Source: Epiperipatus broadwayi (taxonomy: Eukaryota > Onychophora > Udeonychophora > Euonychophora > Peripatidae). Taken from it: 64,000 bases of DNA. Both the position numbers and the translations under genes were made by a program. Of this stretch, positions 1 through 20,900 are shown piece after piece. The notes under the pieces are model-generated. The model ran no database searches, was not told the origin of the DNA, and saw nothing but the letters and a program-made list of their open reading frames with translations. Position 1 is the stretch's first letter. Every line of letters begins with the position of its first letter. Location of the stretch: contig JAQFVV010012498.1 of assembly GCA_028023455.1 (NCBI GenBank), forward strand, positions 3,765,797-3,829,796, given 5' to 3'.

Positions 1-755
1 AGATTTTATTTTCTGTGGTTTAAATTTTTCCATTTGCCAATTTGTCATTAATTAGTGCAAGACAATCATGATCTTTGATTAACTTCAGAAGATTAAATGT
101 GTATCCAACTTAAAAACTTATTCGAGAGACATTTTCTTTTCTTATAATATTAAATTTGGAAAAGTTGTTTCAAGAGACAAACGGATAATTTACAACAAAC
201 ATTTTTTTTTCTTAAAAAAATGTTTCTTTTAAACTTTATAGCAAAGTTTTTCTATATAATTAATGAGAGATAACTTGCAAAAGAGAGATTCAAATAGAAT
301 AGCCTGCCCCTTACACCAAACAGCAAAGCTTTACCAAAACCTTGATCTACTGATCATAAATGCAAGCGATGTCAAGTTACATGATTTATAACTTGTTTTT
401 GTTTTTCATAAATGTACCTTTAAAAGTTTTTGCAATGATATATATTGCAGAGGCTTTGACTATGTTGTGAAACTGAACTGATATCAGACCCATGTAGCTA
501 TCTGGCTAGTTTGGCTAGGTTTGAAGACATTACGTGTCTGAAAAATTCATGCCTGCAAACTGATAGGAACTTGTTGCATAAATGTATTGGAGTTAGTATC
601 TAGATCTTGTTTTTGGCCCCAACCCTTCACTGATGATAGCAAATTAGTTTGAAATCAGCTGATCTGAAGGTGGAGCTAATGGAAGAGATAGTGAATTCTG
701 ACTCTTTTGGCATTTATGTAAACAAAATATGCTTGTTCAGAGTTTTGGTAAAGCT
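1..755. other. AT-rich non-coding DNA with a GC-richer patch
   Basis: No supportable reading frame is visible. The patch at about 480-720 is clearly less AT-rich than its surroundings and reads like the remnant of a dispersed repeat, but no terminal repeats or coding frame could be recognised. The rest is A/T homopolymer-rich DNA. Confidence 0.5.
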
Positions 756-805
756 CCATCTATTGATCATATATATATATATATATATATATGATCAATA
801 GATGG
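756..805. repeat. Perfect TA-centred palindrome
   Basis: CCATCTATTGATC is followed by (AT)n and then by GATCAATAGATGG, so the whole 50 bp can fold into one hairpin. The palindrome is perfect around a centre between 780 and 781. It belongs to a class seen several times here: a (TA)n core with short unique inverted flanks. Confidence 0.9.
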
Positions 806-813
806 ATATATAC

Positions 814-816
<3 letters not shown>

Positions 817-854
<38 letters not shown>
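817..854. repeat. (TA)n microsatellite
   Basis: An uninterrupted alternation of T and A lies directly beyond the 756-805 palindrome. Confidence 0.95.
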
Positions 855-857
<3 letters not shown>

Positions 858-892
858 TATAAATCAATGTCTCTATTCCAATTATAATAAAA

Positions 893-1080
893 TATATATA
901 TATATATAATTATTCAAAAAATACAATAATTAATACAGTAAAAAATATTTAAAAAAACAAATATGTACCACAATTTAATAGAAGTACTTTCAACTATCTA
1001 TGTAGTCATTATCAACTAGATAAAATATTTTTTACTGTATTAATTATTGTATTATGTTTTGAATAATTATATATATATAT
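893..1080. repeat. Inverted repeat, MITE-like hairpin
   Basis: The left arm (893-950) and right arm (1024-1080) are reverse complements over about 55 bp with a few small differences. Both carry a TA tract, then AATTATTCAAAA, then AATACAATAATTAATACAG. The loop is about 73 bp. The compact non-coding foldback form suits a miniature inverted-repeat element, but no target-site duplication could be defined because the ends sit in TA runs. Confidence 0.75.
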
Positions 1081-1118
1081 GATCTTTAATCTCTTAAGAT
1101 TTTTAATAAAATCCCTTG

Positions 1119-1119
<1 letters not shown>

Positions 1120-1189
<70 letters not shown>

Positions 1190-1335
1190 GTCATAGTAGT
1201 AGTAGAAATAGTAGTAGTAGTTGTGTTGGTGATAGTGGCAATAGCAGCAGCAGTAACTGTAGTAATAGTAGTAGCAGTGATAGAAGTAAGAGCAGAAAGA
1301 CCACCACCATTAGCAGTAGCAGTAGTTGTGATAAT
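1120..1335. repeat. (AAT)n array grading into interrupted (AGT/AGC)n
   Basis: A pure AAT run (about 1120-1188) changes into a region where nearly every third base keeps the same phase but the triplet varies (AGT, AGC, GTT, GAT, ACC). The reading frames crossing it on both strands (118 and 91 codons, poly-Ile, Val, Thr) are by-products of the repeat and are not called as genes. Confidence 0.93.
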
Positions 1336-4478
<3,143 letters not shown>

Positions 4479-4685
4479 TACCACCTTGACAATTAAACCT
4501 GGAGCCTTAATTTTTGAATATTAAAATTTAAGGTAATCGTCTCACCAACTAAGCATTTATTCAGTATTGAAATTTAAACATTATACTAAAAGATATAGGA
4601 AGGAGATCATTTATACATAAATTAACTATGTGCTGCATGCTCTATTAACTACTAATTATAGTTTATTTAGAGATGGTATTTTATG

Positions 4686-4727
4686 CCATCTCATATATAT
4701 ATATATATATATATATAAGAGAGATGG
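4686..4727. repeat. TA-centred short palindrome
   Basis: CCATCTC, a (TA)n core (4693-4717) and GAGATGG form a hairpin with seven-base unique arms. It has the same design as the palindromes at 756, 6737 and 6793. Confidence 0.75.
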
Positions 4728-6736
4728 TCCACCAGAAGAGAGAAGTCACATCTCATTCTGGTAAGACCTAGGGTCTTTGAGTAGGATGTGATGAATAATG
4801 CAATGAACTACTTAACCAATGATTGTATATACTTCAAATGGGTTAGCTTATTCAGATACAGTTTAGGCTAGTTTATCCATATATCATCCCTCTTCCAGAT
4901 TCCATTATGCCTCAGTATTCAAACTCAGAAAGAATGTTGCCTTCAGCTCTCATCAGAGCTAAATTTACTTTGCATATACTGAAATATATTGATGGATGGG
5001 CATGTGAATGATTCTGATAAACGAGAGAGCAGTTTGATTTTAAATCAAATTAACAACTTTTATTAATAACAAATAAAATTTGAAGCTCATTTAACATAAT
5101 AAAAAATGTAGTTATATGTGTCAAGTATGCATTTCTATCATATTATTGATAAAAAATATCCATTATTCCAACCCATACCCATGCTAGATATAAATAACTG
5201 AGCACTCACTATTTACAAAGCAAATTAAATTATTTAAAAAAAATAATGTTTACATCAACTGTGAAGCTGACTAACTAATTTATAATGTTACATGAACATA
5301 TATACATATAATAGCTTCATCATCTAGTTCCAATGAGTGGCATTCCATCATTTTGGCCCTGCTGCCTAAGTACAGTCTCTATTGTTGGCAGAAAAGAACA
5401 TCCATATTGAAAGATTAGTCATTCACACAGAATTATCTAAATATAATGAGTGTTAGTTAAAATAAACAATTAACGTACACTCTGTCCTGTAATAATGCAT
5501 GTAATTAATATATAATAGTATCAAAACTTTTACCTCATTCCATATCATGTAGTTGCGATGCAAATATCAAGTAATTATAGAAGGAACTGACCTAAAATTT
5601 ATTTACATAAAACATATTTGAGTTAATAATTTTCCCACCTGTTCTATATTGCTTTTAAACATATAGATTCTTTAAAAGTGTAGACACGTTAAAATTTCTA
5701 AGTGGAGAAATAAAATGAGAATAGAATTTTACAAATGTATAAATAAAATCTAACACTTAATAAATCAAATTTTCTTCAATCATCATTAAAATCTGTGAAT
5801 CTAGTGATAATATCTCTCATGGATACCATCTATCACCCTTCTTTTTATTTTAATTTAGGTAAGTTCTTCCTCAATCATTTGAGTTACTCAGCAACATGCT
5901 TGAAATGTTTTTGTTTTGATCTTGTGCAGCTGTTTTCCACTTGGATGTATTCAGATATTTTGTATGGGATGTTTGATGTTTCGTTAGGCATTTTATAGAT
6001 GAGTGAATAAAATCATTATGCTTCTATGGTTGGGAGAATAGCATTCAGGTCCTATGATGACTTTATTTAGCCAGAATCCATTGCTAAGTACTTTATAATA
6101 CATTTAATTTTCTTAAGTTTATTATTTGAGGTTTAATGACTTATATAAAAGAAAAAAAAATACTTCATCATTTATCTATATAAGCTGGCAATGTATTATT
6201 TTTTTCTCCTTGTTTAAATAATAGTGCAGTCTTTTATTTTTTAATTGTCAACTCAAAATCAATTTAATTCTTTAGTTAAACTGCTACAAATTATCAACTT
6301 TCTTTACATCAAAAGTTGATTATAATTTCTTTCACTTTTTGTGATGTGAAAATTATATAGCTGATATGCGATTTTCAAACAAATTGTCAATCTATCCTTG
6401 AATTCTAAAATTCAATTTTAAGATATTGGTTGTGTGTTGTTATCCTATCCTTTGATAAATAACAGAAGATGATGGTAATGAACTGCATTCACTTTTATAC
6501 CATGCCTAGTTTCAGTTGCCTAGTACAGGAGCCTTTCCATTTCCTCTTCCATTGCTGTAGTTGTATGGTGTTGCATATACATATGGTTGCAGTTAAAATT
6601 AAAACTGCATAATAAAATTCTACTCCCATTTTCTAACTTTTGGTTGCCTAGGTATTGACTTGACATTAGGTCATTGCTATGTCTACTAAGTTTAAGTCAT
6701 AAATCATGACATCTAATATATTGACAAATACTTTAT
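4728..6736. other. AT-rich intergenic DNA with GC-richer patches
   Basis: The patches at about 4725-5000 and 5310-5410 are less AT-rich and may be old dispersed repeats. The 67-codon + frame at 5795-5998 is hydrophobic and Phe-rich, but has no recognisable motif and is not called. Confidence 0.5.
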
Positions 6737-6741
6737 TGTTT

Positions 6742-6779
<38 letters not shown>

Positions 6780-6784
6780 AAACA
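6737..6784. repeat. TA-centred palindrome, first of a pair
   Basis: TGTTTGTTTA, a (TA)n core and TAAACAAACA form a hairpin with perfect ten-base flanks. A second, different palindrome follows eight bases later. Confidence 0.88.
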
Positions 6785-6792
6785 TATAATAT

Positions 6793-6834
6793 AGATCTTT
6801 CATATATATATATATATATATATATGAAAGATCT
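6793..6834. repeat. TA-centred palindrome, second of a pair
   Basis: AGATCTTTCA, a (TA)n core and TGAAAGATCT form a perfect 42-bp palindrome. Its arm sequence differs from that of the neighbour at 6737-6784, so the two are not copies of one sequence. Confidence 0.9.
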
Positions 6835-7180
6835 TATTAAATGGTATTTTTTCATTTACATTAAAAAATATTCCATTGTGCATTATTTATAAGATTTAAT
6901 AAAACAAAGTTTTGTCTCGTGCATATTGTTCTGGATAAAACATCCACCCAACAATCTAAACTCAAAGTCAGATTCAAAGCCAGTCTAACCAAAGATTTTA
7001 CTCCAGACCAAACTGAATTCTAACCCAACTCATGAGCTGAGATGAAATCAATAGATGACATATGTTGACAGTACATGACTATGCACCAAGAAACTAGCTC
7101 AATGGATCTTGATGATCTGAGATCCCTGATGTGACTCTAATAATGTATAATAAAATAACTAAGGATGTTTATAAGTCAAT
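6835..7180. other. GC-richer non-coding stretch
   Basis: The stretch at about 6900-7140 is less AT-rich than its surroundings, with no open frame of note. It may be a repeat remnant adjoining the left inverted-repeat arm. Confidence 0.4.
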
Positions 7181-9461
7181 TCATATATGTATGTTTGGGT
7201 TGCCAATACAGACAGCGACCATTAGTATTAAAATAATTATTGAATAATAAAGAAAGTTAAAAACCAAATGTGTTAATAAAATGTTTAATAATAATAATAA
7301 ATATTTTTTTCAACTTTTATGATTAAGATTATATAGATTATCTCTAGTCTTTAAAATGGAATTTCCAATTTACAATAAGAATGGCAGTCATTTATATATG
7401 CCAATAACTATTACACAATATTATAGGAGTATATGTGTCTATGTCCCGACAAGTAAATAAAGGTAGATAAAGGTATTTGGCTTTGACAGAAATTATTATT
7501 CTAATTTTAAAAGGAATGTGAGATTCATTTTTACATTTGTAAATCAATTCACAAAAAGCATGATAACTAGTAGGGCATAACTTTACTGTTTACTAAAGAA
7601 CTTATTTAATGACAAATGAATATGAAATTGTTTGACTTTAATAAAATCAATTCATTATGATTTATGAGCATGAGAGCAGGGCTTTATTTGAACTGAGAAA
7701 TAATGGTGCTGATGATTTACGAGTGTTAAGAATAAATACAAAAATAATTGTTTGTTGGTGATTTGAGAAAATAGCAGGGTGGCTTGTATTTGACAAGTCT
7801 TTGATACCCTATGAAGTATCTATGGAACACAGGGAAAGACAGGTTGGGTCATAGCCATGGAACTTTGGTGTTCCAATATAAAAACAAGCAAGTGAGGAAA
7901 TGTTTTCTTCTTGGGTAATTAAAGTAATAATATCAGTGAGGACAAGCCTATGAGGCAGGAGATGGCTCATGTCAGCAACTTTCGGAAAATGATGACTTAA
8001 TAATCATTGTGTTTAAGTAATAAAACCCAATTTATATAAGGAATGCTCTATGTAATGACATGATCATGTTGAATTAAAGTCAAACAAGCTTTAACTAAAA
8101 GTACTTAAGGCAATTATCAAAATTATGCTAATTATACACTAAATATTATGCCCTCCCTGAATACTAAAATAAGTATACAGTTTAACTTAGAATATATTAA
8201 CATTAAATTCCTTTATTGACCTTTTACAAAACATTTTAACATTATTAATATGAATGAATAAATATTGGTGAAACTCAAGAAAATAGCAGGGGGCATATGT
8301 TAAAAATGAGCTAATAATTGTTATCAGCCATTGGTAAAAATAGTAAACATTTAATAAATTATTCAACTCGATAATTAATAGAACTGTATTAAATTAGTTT
8401 TAGTAGGCAATAATTACTATAAAACTTAATATTATATTATTTTCATGAGGCAAGTTTAACGAAAGAGATTATTATCAAGTTGAAGTCTTATTGGCATATA
8501 ATAAAAGTAAATGACATTAATAACTATCAATAAATATATATAATACAGTTAGTGAAACAAACTGCCATCGTAAAAAAGGAAAGTTAACAAATATTAAATT
8601 TAAAGACTAGAGATAGAATAGAAATTTACTTATACAAATAATGACATTATAAAGTAAGAAGGAGATTTAACAGTAATTAATTTTAAAAGGTGGTGCAAAA
8701 TAAAGTTTGGAAACTGGCCAGGAAGTTGTGGTTGTTTAAAGAAAGATATTACCATTTCTTATGGTTGGTTCCTTAGTTTACACAGTAGAGTCCATTTGGG
8801 TTGAAATGTAGGTGTGCATTTTGAACTTTTGTGAATGACATTTGGATTGATTCTTTTAGGTTTTCACAGCATGATTGTTGTGAAAAAAGCTACATTGAAG
8901 ATCTTCTGGGACTTCAGGCCCAGCAGTCAGATTCCCAAAGTTAGCCCCTCACCATGACGGAGACACTATAAAGATTCATAATTTAAGATGCACATAACTT
9001 CTAGTAGCACTTCTTTCAAAACAAATGTGGCTTTTCCTTCCCAAAACGTTTTCCAGGCTATTTATACCTGTTCTGTGGTTTCCCACTTATATCAACTCTT
9101 GATGCCTTCAGGGTAAAGCTTCTTACCTTATCAAAGTTACAAATTTTTGTTAATTGATTTTAGATACATTCCTTCAATAAGGCTTTCAAATTCATTAACT
9201 TTGAATTCATTTTCTAATTAGAAAATGAATTTGTAAATCTGAAAAACGATTTTAATTAGGAACCATTCTAACAACTTAAATTATTTTCTTTTTGCTAATT
9301 AATAAAACTTTCCTCATTGTCTTTGGGAGCGGGCAATCTGAAAGCTTATCAAAAGAAGGTAGCTTTTAATCACAGAATTTTGAACAAATTGGTATAAGTA
9401 AAATAAAATATTCCAACGCAATGAAACTTTATAACGAATATATATATATATATATATATAT
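7181..9461 (+). repeat. Large inverted repeat, left arm, block A
   Basis: This block aligns by eye in reverse complement to 61690-63972. Anchors visible on both sides include GGGTTGCCAATACAGACAG at about 7198 against CTGTCTGTATTGGCAACC at 63951; the tract near 7540 against 63610; the GAGGACAAGCCT...GAGATGGCTCA stretch at about 7940-7970 against 63190-63230; and the hairpin at 9205 against 61895. Divergence is substantial, with many substitutions and small indels, so this is an old duplication or two insertions of one dispersed family in opposite orientation. No coding frame of note is retained. It ends at a (TA)n tract (9438-9461). Confidence 0.88.
9205..9230. repeat. 26-bp perfect palindrome
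   Basis: ATTCATTTTCTAA continues into TTAGAAAATGAAT. The same structure, slightly degraded, is kept in the right arm at about 61900, so it predates the duplication. Confidence 0.85.
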
Positions 9462-10822
9462 TGTAAATATCGATGTCTATCTATATTTTAAAAATTATCA
9501 TTTGTTATAAAAAAAATCTCTTTGAGTTGATGTTTATATATGAAGTATTATTATTGTTTATGGTTATTAGGTATATTTATTGTTTGAAGTTATTATTTTA
9601 TTTATTTGTTGATGGTACATCGTTGTGAATATTTAGCTATTATTATTATTAATGGTGAGATGTTTAATAGTAATACTTATATGTTCTAATTATTATAAAT
9701 AAATAGAGACATATAAATTGTTGATTATAAAAAAAAGATTATTTATTTGTGGTGATTATTAAAAAAATGTAATGTTGTTATTTATGTATATATACATATA
9801 TTTTAAAAGCTGTCAAATAAATTTTCGATTTAATATTTTTATTTATATGGTTAAAATAAAACATGTGTAACAATGGTTTTCAAAACAGCATTTTCTAGCA
9901 CGTGGAACAACAGCAACAACAAAAAAGAAGCCATTATTATTATTAGGATAGTGATTAAACAAACAAAAGGATAAAAATTTGTTGTACTTTGTTTCTTTGA
10001 AATTGCCATTCTTAAGAATAGTGGAATAAAATAAATTTCTGTAATCAATACATAAACATGACTGGCTAATATATATATCACAGCCAAGGGGCTGCACCAT
10101 TTTCTTTCATTTATTCCAAGGCAGTTTAAAAAGAAAAACTAAGCAAATTTCAACACATGAATTTCATCATGTTTGAAGCCGAAATTTGACATAGCTATCT
10201 GGAATCTATAAAGGTCAATCTAACAATAATCTGGAGGTAACTAGAATTAATATATATTGGATTCAACATTTCAATTTATTTATTTATTTTTCAAGGAAAG
10301 AAATTTTAGAAGGTTAAAAATATACATACATCCAAGAATTGACGATTTTCTCTAACGTGATAGTTTCTTCACTTTAACTAGAATGCATTCTAATATTAAA
10401 CGGATAAAGAAATAAAACAATGGAATAAGTTGACTTTTGAAGGAAAACTAAACAAGTGAATTTTGAAAGGTAGTAAATAATTTTATATGTATAAATGATA
10501 TATAAATATATTTTTGAGATCGATATTTTTGTTTACTTTTATTTTTCATTATAAAAATATAACGTTTTATAAATATTCAATTCAAGCGTCTTGTTTTCTA
10601 ACAGCAATAAATGATTAACAGGTGTCAAAATTAACACTTAAGTAATTTAAAATCTTAAAGTATGGCTTATAAGTTTGGGTTGCATATGAGTTGTTATGTA
10701 TATTTTAATAAGTAAATTTATATTCGCAAATTTTTATTATAAAAATTTTTTATTATTAATTTATTTATTTTCATTTTTTTTTTAAACTTCATATAATAAT
10801 TCTTATGCAGACCAAAACAATA

Positions 10823-10825
<3 letters not shown>
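9462..10825. other. AT-rich DNA absent from the right arm
   Basis: This begins the segment between the two left-arm blocks that has no counterpart at 61.7 kb. No coding frame is convincing. The overlapping - frames at 9843-10100 are low-complexity. Confidence 0.5.

Positions 10826-10914
<89 letters not shown>
10826..10914. repeat. (TA)n microsatellite
   Basis: TA run with one ATTTATGTAT interruption near 10881-10890. Confidence 0.96.
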
Positions 10915-10918
<4 letters not shown>

Positions 10919-11469
10919 TTTGAATGTTTGAAAAATATAAATATGGATTTGTGTTTATATTAATGCATACTTGTTAAGCACAAATATGTCTTTATCTATT
11001 TAATATATATACTTATTGCAAGTATATATGTATATTTATTATTTGGGTTTGTATTTAAAACATTGATATTACCTAAAATTAAACCATAATATAAAATAAA
11101 GGATGTACTATTTGTTTTATAAGTAATGCCTTTGTAATTTATTTGAAAGAGTATTAATATTTTATTCTTATTTTTCTTTTAATGCCAGAGTCATTATGAA
11201 ATTAATTGAATTCTCAATTTAATGGAGGATAACTTCATATTTCACTTATTGTTTAGCCTTTAGGTCACTTACACATATTATTATTATTCATTGATTTGTT
11301 TTGATATACATAAATTTACATAATAGATGTGTATACTGGATTTAATAGAATTCCCTTTGTTTCTGATATATATATATTTGATTAGTTAGTTATATCAACC
11401 TTGAAAATAAATTATAATGATAGATCTCATTGCTCTGTATGATTTTAAATTTATTTCATGTATAGCTAG

Positions 11470-11996
11470 TTGAAAAGGCATATAAACAATTTATTTAAAT
11501 ATAACTGGGATAATTTTGTCTTTCTTCATTTAAATTATACAATTTATTATATTAGGCTTTCTCAACAATTGGATTCATTTAGATTATATATATTCCATTA
11601 TGTTTATCATCCAATGTTTGAAGCATTATTTTCTTCTCATATATTGATGTTCCATTACATTTGAGGTATAATATGTTTATATGATATATTGTCCATTACA
11701 TTTGGAACCACAAACTGTTGGTCCCAGTTAACTGATGATTGGTATAATGGAGTAAAAGTATGTTCCATTACATTTGGATGCCACAACGTGGTCAGCATAA
11801 TATGTTCGTTTAATTATTCATTACATTTGGTGTCTCAAAGTTAGGGGCTTGGTTAACTAATGATTATTGTTGCAAAAGTTCATATGTTTATTTTCATTTG
11901 AGATCATATAAAGATACATTCCATTATATTTGGCTTTCCCAATGTTTGGGGCCTTCTTTCTTCAATTTAAATGGAATGCAGCAAGTACATTCCATT

Positions 11997-11998
<2 letters not shown>
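11470..11998 (+). repeat. Decayed tandem repeat with TTCCATTACATTTGG motif
   Basis: The motif TTCCATTACATTTGG, or a close variant, recurs near 11590, 11650, 11691, 11762, 11815, 11920 and 11987. Spacing is irregular, about 40-105 bp. Between copies other phrases recur, such as GTTAACTGATGATTGG against GTTAACTAATGATTATTG, and CCCAATGTTTGGGGCC-like text. This is the signature of an old minisatellite whose units have drifted in sequence and length. The 64-codon + frame at 11470-11664 lies inside it and is not called. Confidence 0.75.

Positions 11999-12068
<70 letters not shown>
11999..12068. repeat. (TA)n microsatellite at the start of arm block B
   Basis: TA run interrupted by TTTATAAATA at 12031-12040. 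The right arm crosses from block B to block A at a matching TA-rich spot (about 61660-61690). Confidence 0.95.
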
Positions 12069-12072
<4 letters not shown>

Positions 12073-12357
12073 TTTATAAATACATATGCACAATCTGCGC
12101 AGTGATAATATAATGCCTTCATGAATAATTTTATCATGAATTTATTAATGATATTGATTAGTTTAAATATTAAAGTAATTGGTTTTAACATATATTTATA
12201 CAATACTGTTTTTTATTGAAACTAGCATGAATTGAATGTATAAAGCCCCATTGCATTCAGAAATTCACGATTAGTACTAGGGCTCGAAGTGAATTACAGA
12301 TGAGATATCATGAAGCTAGGATTGAACTTAGATCTGACAACTTCAATATATATATAT
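12069..12357 (+). repeat. Large inverted repeat, left arm, block B
   Basis: Reverse complement of 61385-61675. Shared text includes the TTTATCATGAATTTATTAAT region, CATTGCATTCAGAAATTCA, and AGCTAGGATTGAACTTAGATC against GATCTAAGTTCGATCCTAGC. Read on the - strand, AAGTTCAATCCTAGC (12315-12329) resembles a pol III B box, so the end of this block may derive from a tRNA-like SINE. It ends in a short TA tract (12346-12357). Confidence 0.87.
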
Positions 12358-12472
12358 ACATTATAAAACAACTGATAATGTGTATCCAACTATCTATTAT
12401 CTAGTTTATGTTTTAAATGGGTTTGATTTGCTATTGTTGATAAATAAGAGCTGATCTAAACAGGATCATAAG

Positions 12473-16134
<3,662 letters not shown>

Positions 16135-16167
16135 AATATATATATATATATATATATATATAATAGT

Positions 16168-16207
<40 letters not shown>
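16135..16207. repeat. Compound (TA)n microsatellite
   Basis: Two TA runs separated by TAATAGTAATA-type interruptions. Confidence 0.95.
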
Positions 16208-16266
16208 TCTCCAAACTTTTGCAAAAAATAAATAATACTAACCATCACCAAGAAAATGTTCTCTAG

Positions 16267-16464
16267 CTAATCGACATTGACAGCTTTCCCTTCAAGGCAA
16301 TACCTCTCATAGCCTCACCTGGAGCCATCGGAGTGATTGACAACTATGGGGAAAATGTATTTACCAAGCTAGCTGAAGATGTCAAAAAGCTCATGGACAA
16401 AATAAAGAATTTATTTCAGCAGTTTCAAAAATGGAATCACATAAACACATTACCCACTGGATGA
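16267..16464 (+). pseudogene. Open 65-codon stretch, possible exon or transposon fossil
   Basis: The frame runs from just after a TAG to a TGA, with composition that looks more coding than its surroundings: all amino-acid classes, GCC, GGA and CTC codons, a Pro-Gly-Ala-Ile-Gly turn, and a C-terminal amphipathic Lys/Leu-rich helix (residues about 35-58, KLAEDVKKLMDKIKNLFQQF). It has no ATG near its start, so it can only be part of something longer or a remnant. I do not recognise the family. A transposon protein fragment is the most likely source, but this is a guess. Confidence 0.3.
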
Positions 16465-17152
16465 AAGTAAAACAGCTGATCGATCAGGGTAAATATGAAC
16501 TTTTACTTAAAGAACTTTTGTTCTGATTAGCATAATAGAATTCTAGATTTTATTAACTGAGTTAATTGTACATAAAAGATTCAACAATAGAGTGTGGGGT
16601 TTTTAAGAGCAATTAATTTTTATGTTAATTTGGATGAATTGAAGGGGGGAGGTATGATGTTATTTTACTAACTTTTTGTTAAATAAAATTATGTATAATT
16701 TTTACTTATTTATTATGTTTAATGTTTGTACAGTTTTAAGTTCTAAATAGTGTTAACTGCTTGATCTGGAAAAACCAACAGGGGTGGGATAAAGATTAGT
16801 TGTGTTCCAACTGTAAGAAACCCATAAAACCTATGTCAGAATTTGAAGTCTGTAAATTCCACCATCCATTAAAGCATTATATACATATATTATTTAACAT
16901 GAAATGTAGAGGGTTTGAGTGGTGCAAGATATTGCCCATTCTTATTAGTAAGTTGACCTAGAATCATACCTATTTGAATAGGCCTCCTGAACAAACATAG
17001 ATCACTGTTATTCGTACATCTTTTGCAGTGCATTGTTTCCTTAGGAAATAGATACAAAATTTTAAATACCATATTAATTAAAAAGGAAAATGAATGGACT
17101 TAAATTTTACATTTTTTTTTATTTTTAATTTTGGATTGAGTCAGTTGGAGTG
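16465..17152. other. AT-rich intergenic DNA
   Basis: Contains a 60-codon - frame (16890-17072) with no recognisable domain. Nothing else was seen. Confidence 0.5.
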
Positions 17153-17160
17153 CTTTATAA

Positions 17161-17690
17161 CAGTGGTCTTCAACCTTTTTACACCTGTGGACTGGTAAAA
17201 ATAAGGATAAGTTTCCGCGGACCAGCAAAAATAAGGATAAGATTTCGCAGACCAGCAGAAGTCTATAGATAAATTTTTTTTAAAGATAAGCATAATTGTT
17301 ATAACTGATCAAAACAACAATGTTAATATATAAGAATAAAGTTATATATATATATGGAGTTTATATAATAAAAAACTTTTTTTTAATTTTTTTTAGAAAA
17401 GTAATAAAAAATTTAATTCTACCCCCCCCCCCCCATAAACATCTGTGATAACTAGAAAAACAAATTAATTTATGAATGATTGATTAGATTTTATTTTCGT
17501 TCTGTTTTTTTTTTTTTTTTAATTGGGTAAAAATGAGATGAAAAAATATATAAAAATTGGCTATATTAATTAAAAGTTTAAACTCTTATTATTATTATTA
17601 TAAACTTTTTACTGCCCATCTAACACACGGACCTGCAGAAAAGTTCCGTGACCCGGTGCTGGGCCGTGGGCCAAGGGTTGAAGAACACTG
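17161..17690. mobile_element. Non-autonomous hAT-like DNA transposon (530 bp)
   Basis: The left end CAGTGGTCTTCAACCTTTTT and right end CCAAGGGTTGAAGAACACTG form imperfect terminal inverted repeats of the CAG...CTG type usual for hAT elements. The flanking octamers CTTTATAA (17153-17160) and CTCTACAA (17691-17698) match at 6 of 8 positions. Both mismatches are transitions, and both octamers fit the nTnnnnAn pattern of hAT target duplications. Subterminal repeats AAAAATAAGGATAAG occur twice near the left end (about 17198 and 17228), as hAT transposases often require. There is no transposase frame. The interior is AT-rich, with a (C)13 run at 17422-17434. It is a deletion derivative that would depend on a transposase elsewhere. 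Confidence 0.85.
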
Positions 17691-17698
17691 CTCTACAA

Positions 17699-20900
<3,202 letters not shown>

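Noticed and set aside
325-770. Short inverted match AAAGCTTTACCAAAAC against GTTTTGGTAAAGCT
   Set aside because: Only about 14 bp, 400 bp apart, and neighbouring text matches in direct rather than inverted orientation. No coherent element could be drawn.
9843-10100. Two overlapping - frames of 85 and 78 codons
   Set aside because: AT-driven composition with a CAACAG-type repeat inside. No homologous text elsewhere in the window and no recognisable domain.
12315-12329. Functional tRNA gene suggested by the B-box-like AAGTTCAATCCTAGC (- strand)
   Set aside because: No A box or cloverleaf at the required distance. It is part of a duplicated repeat arm.
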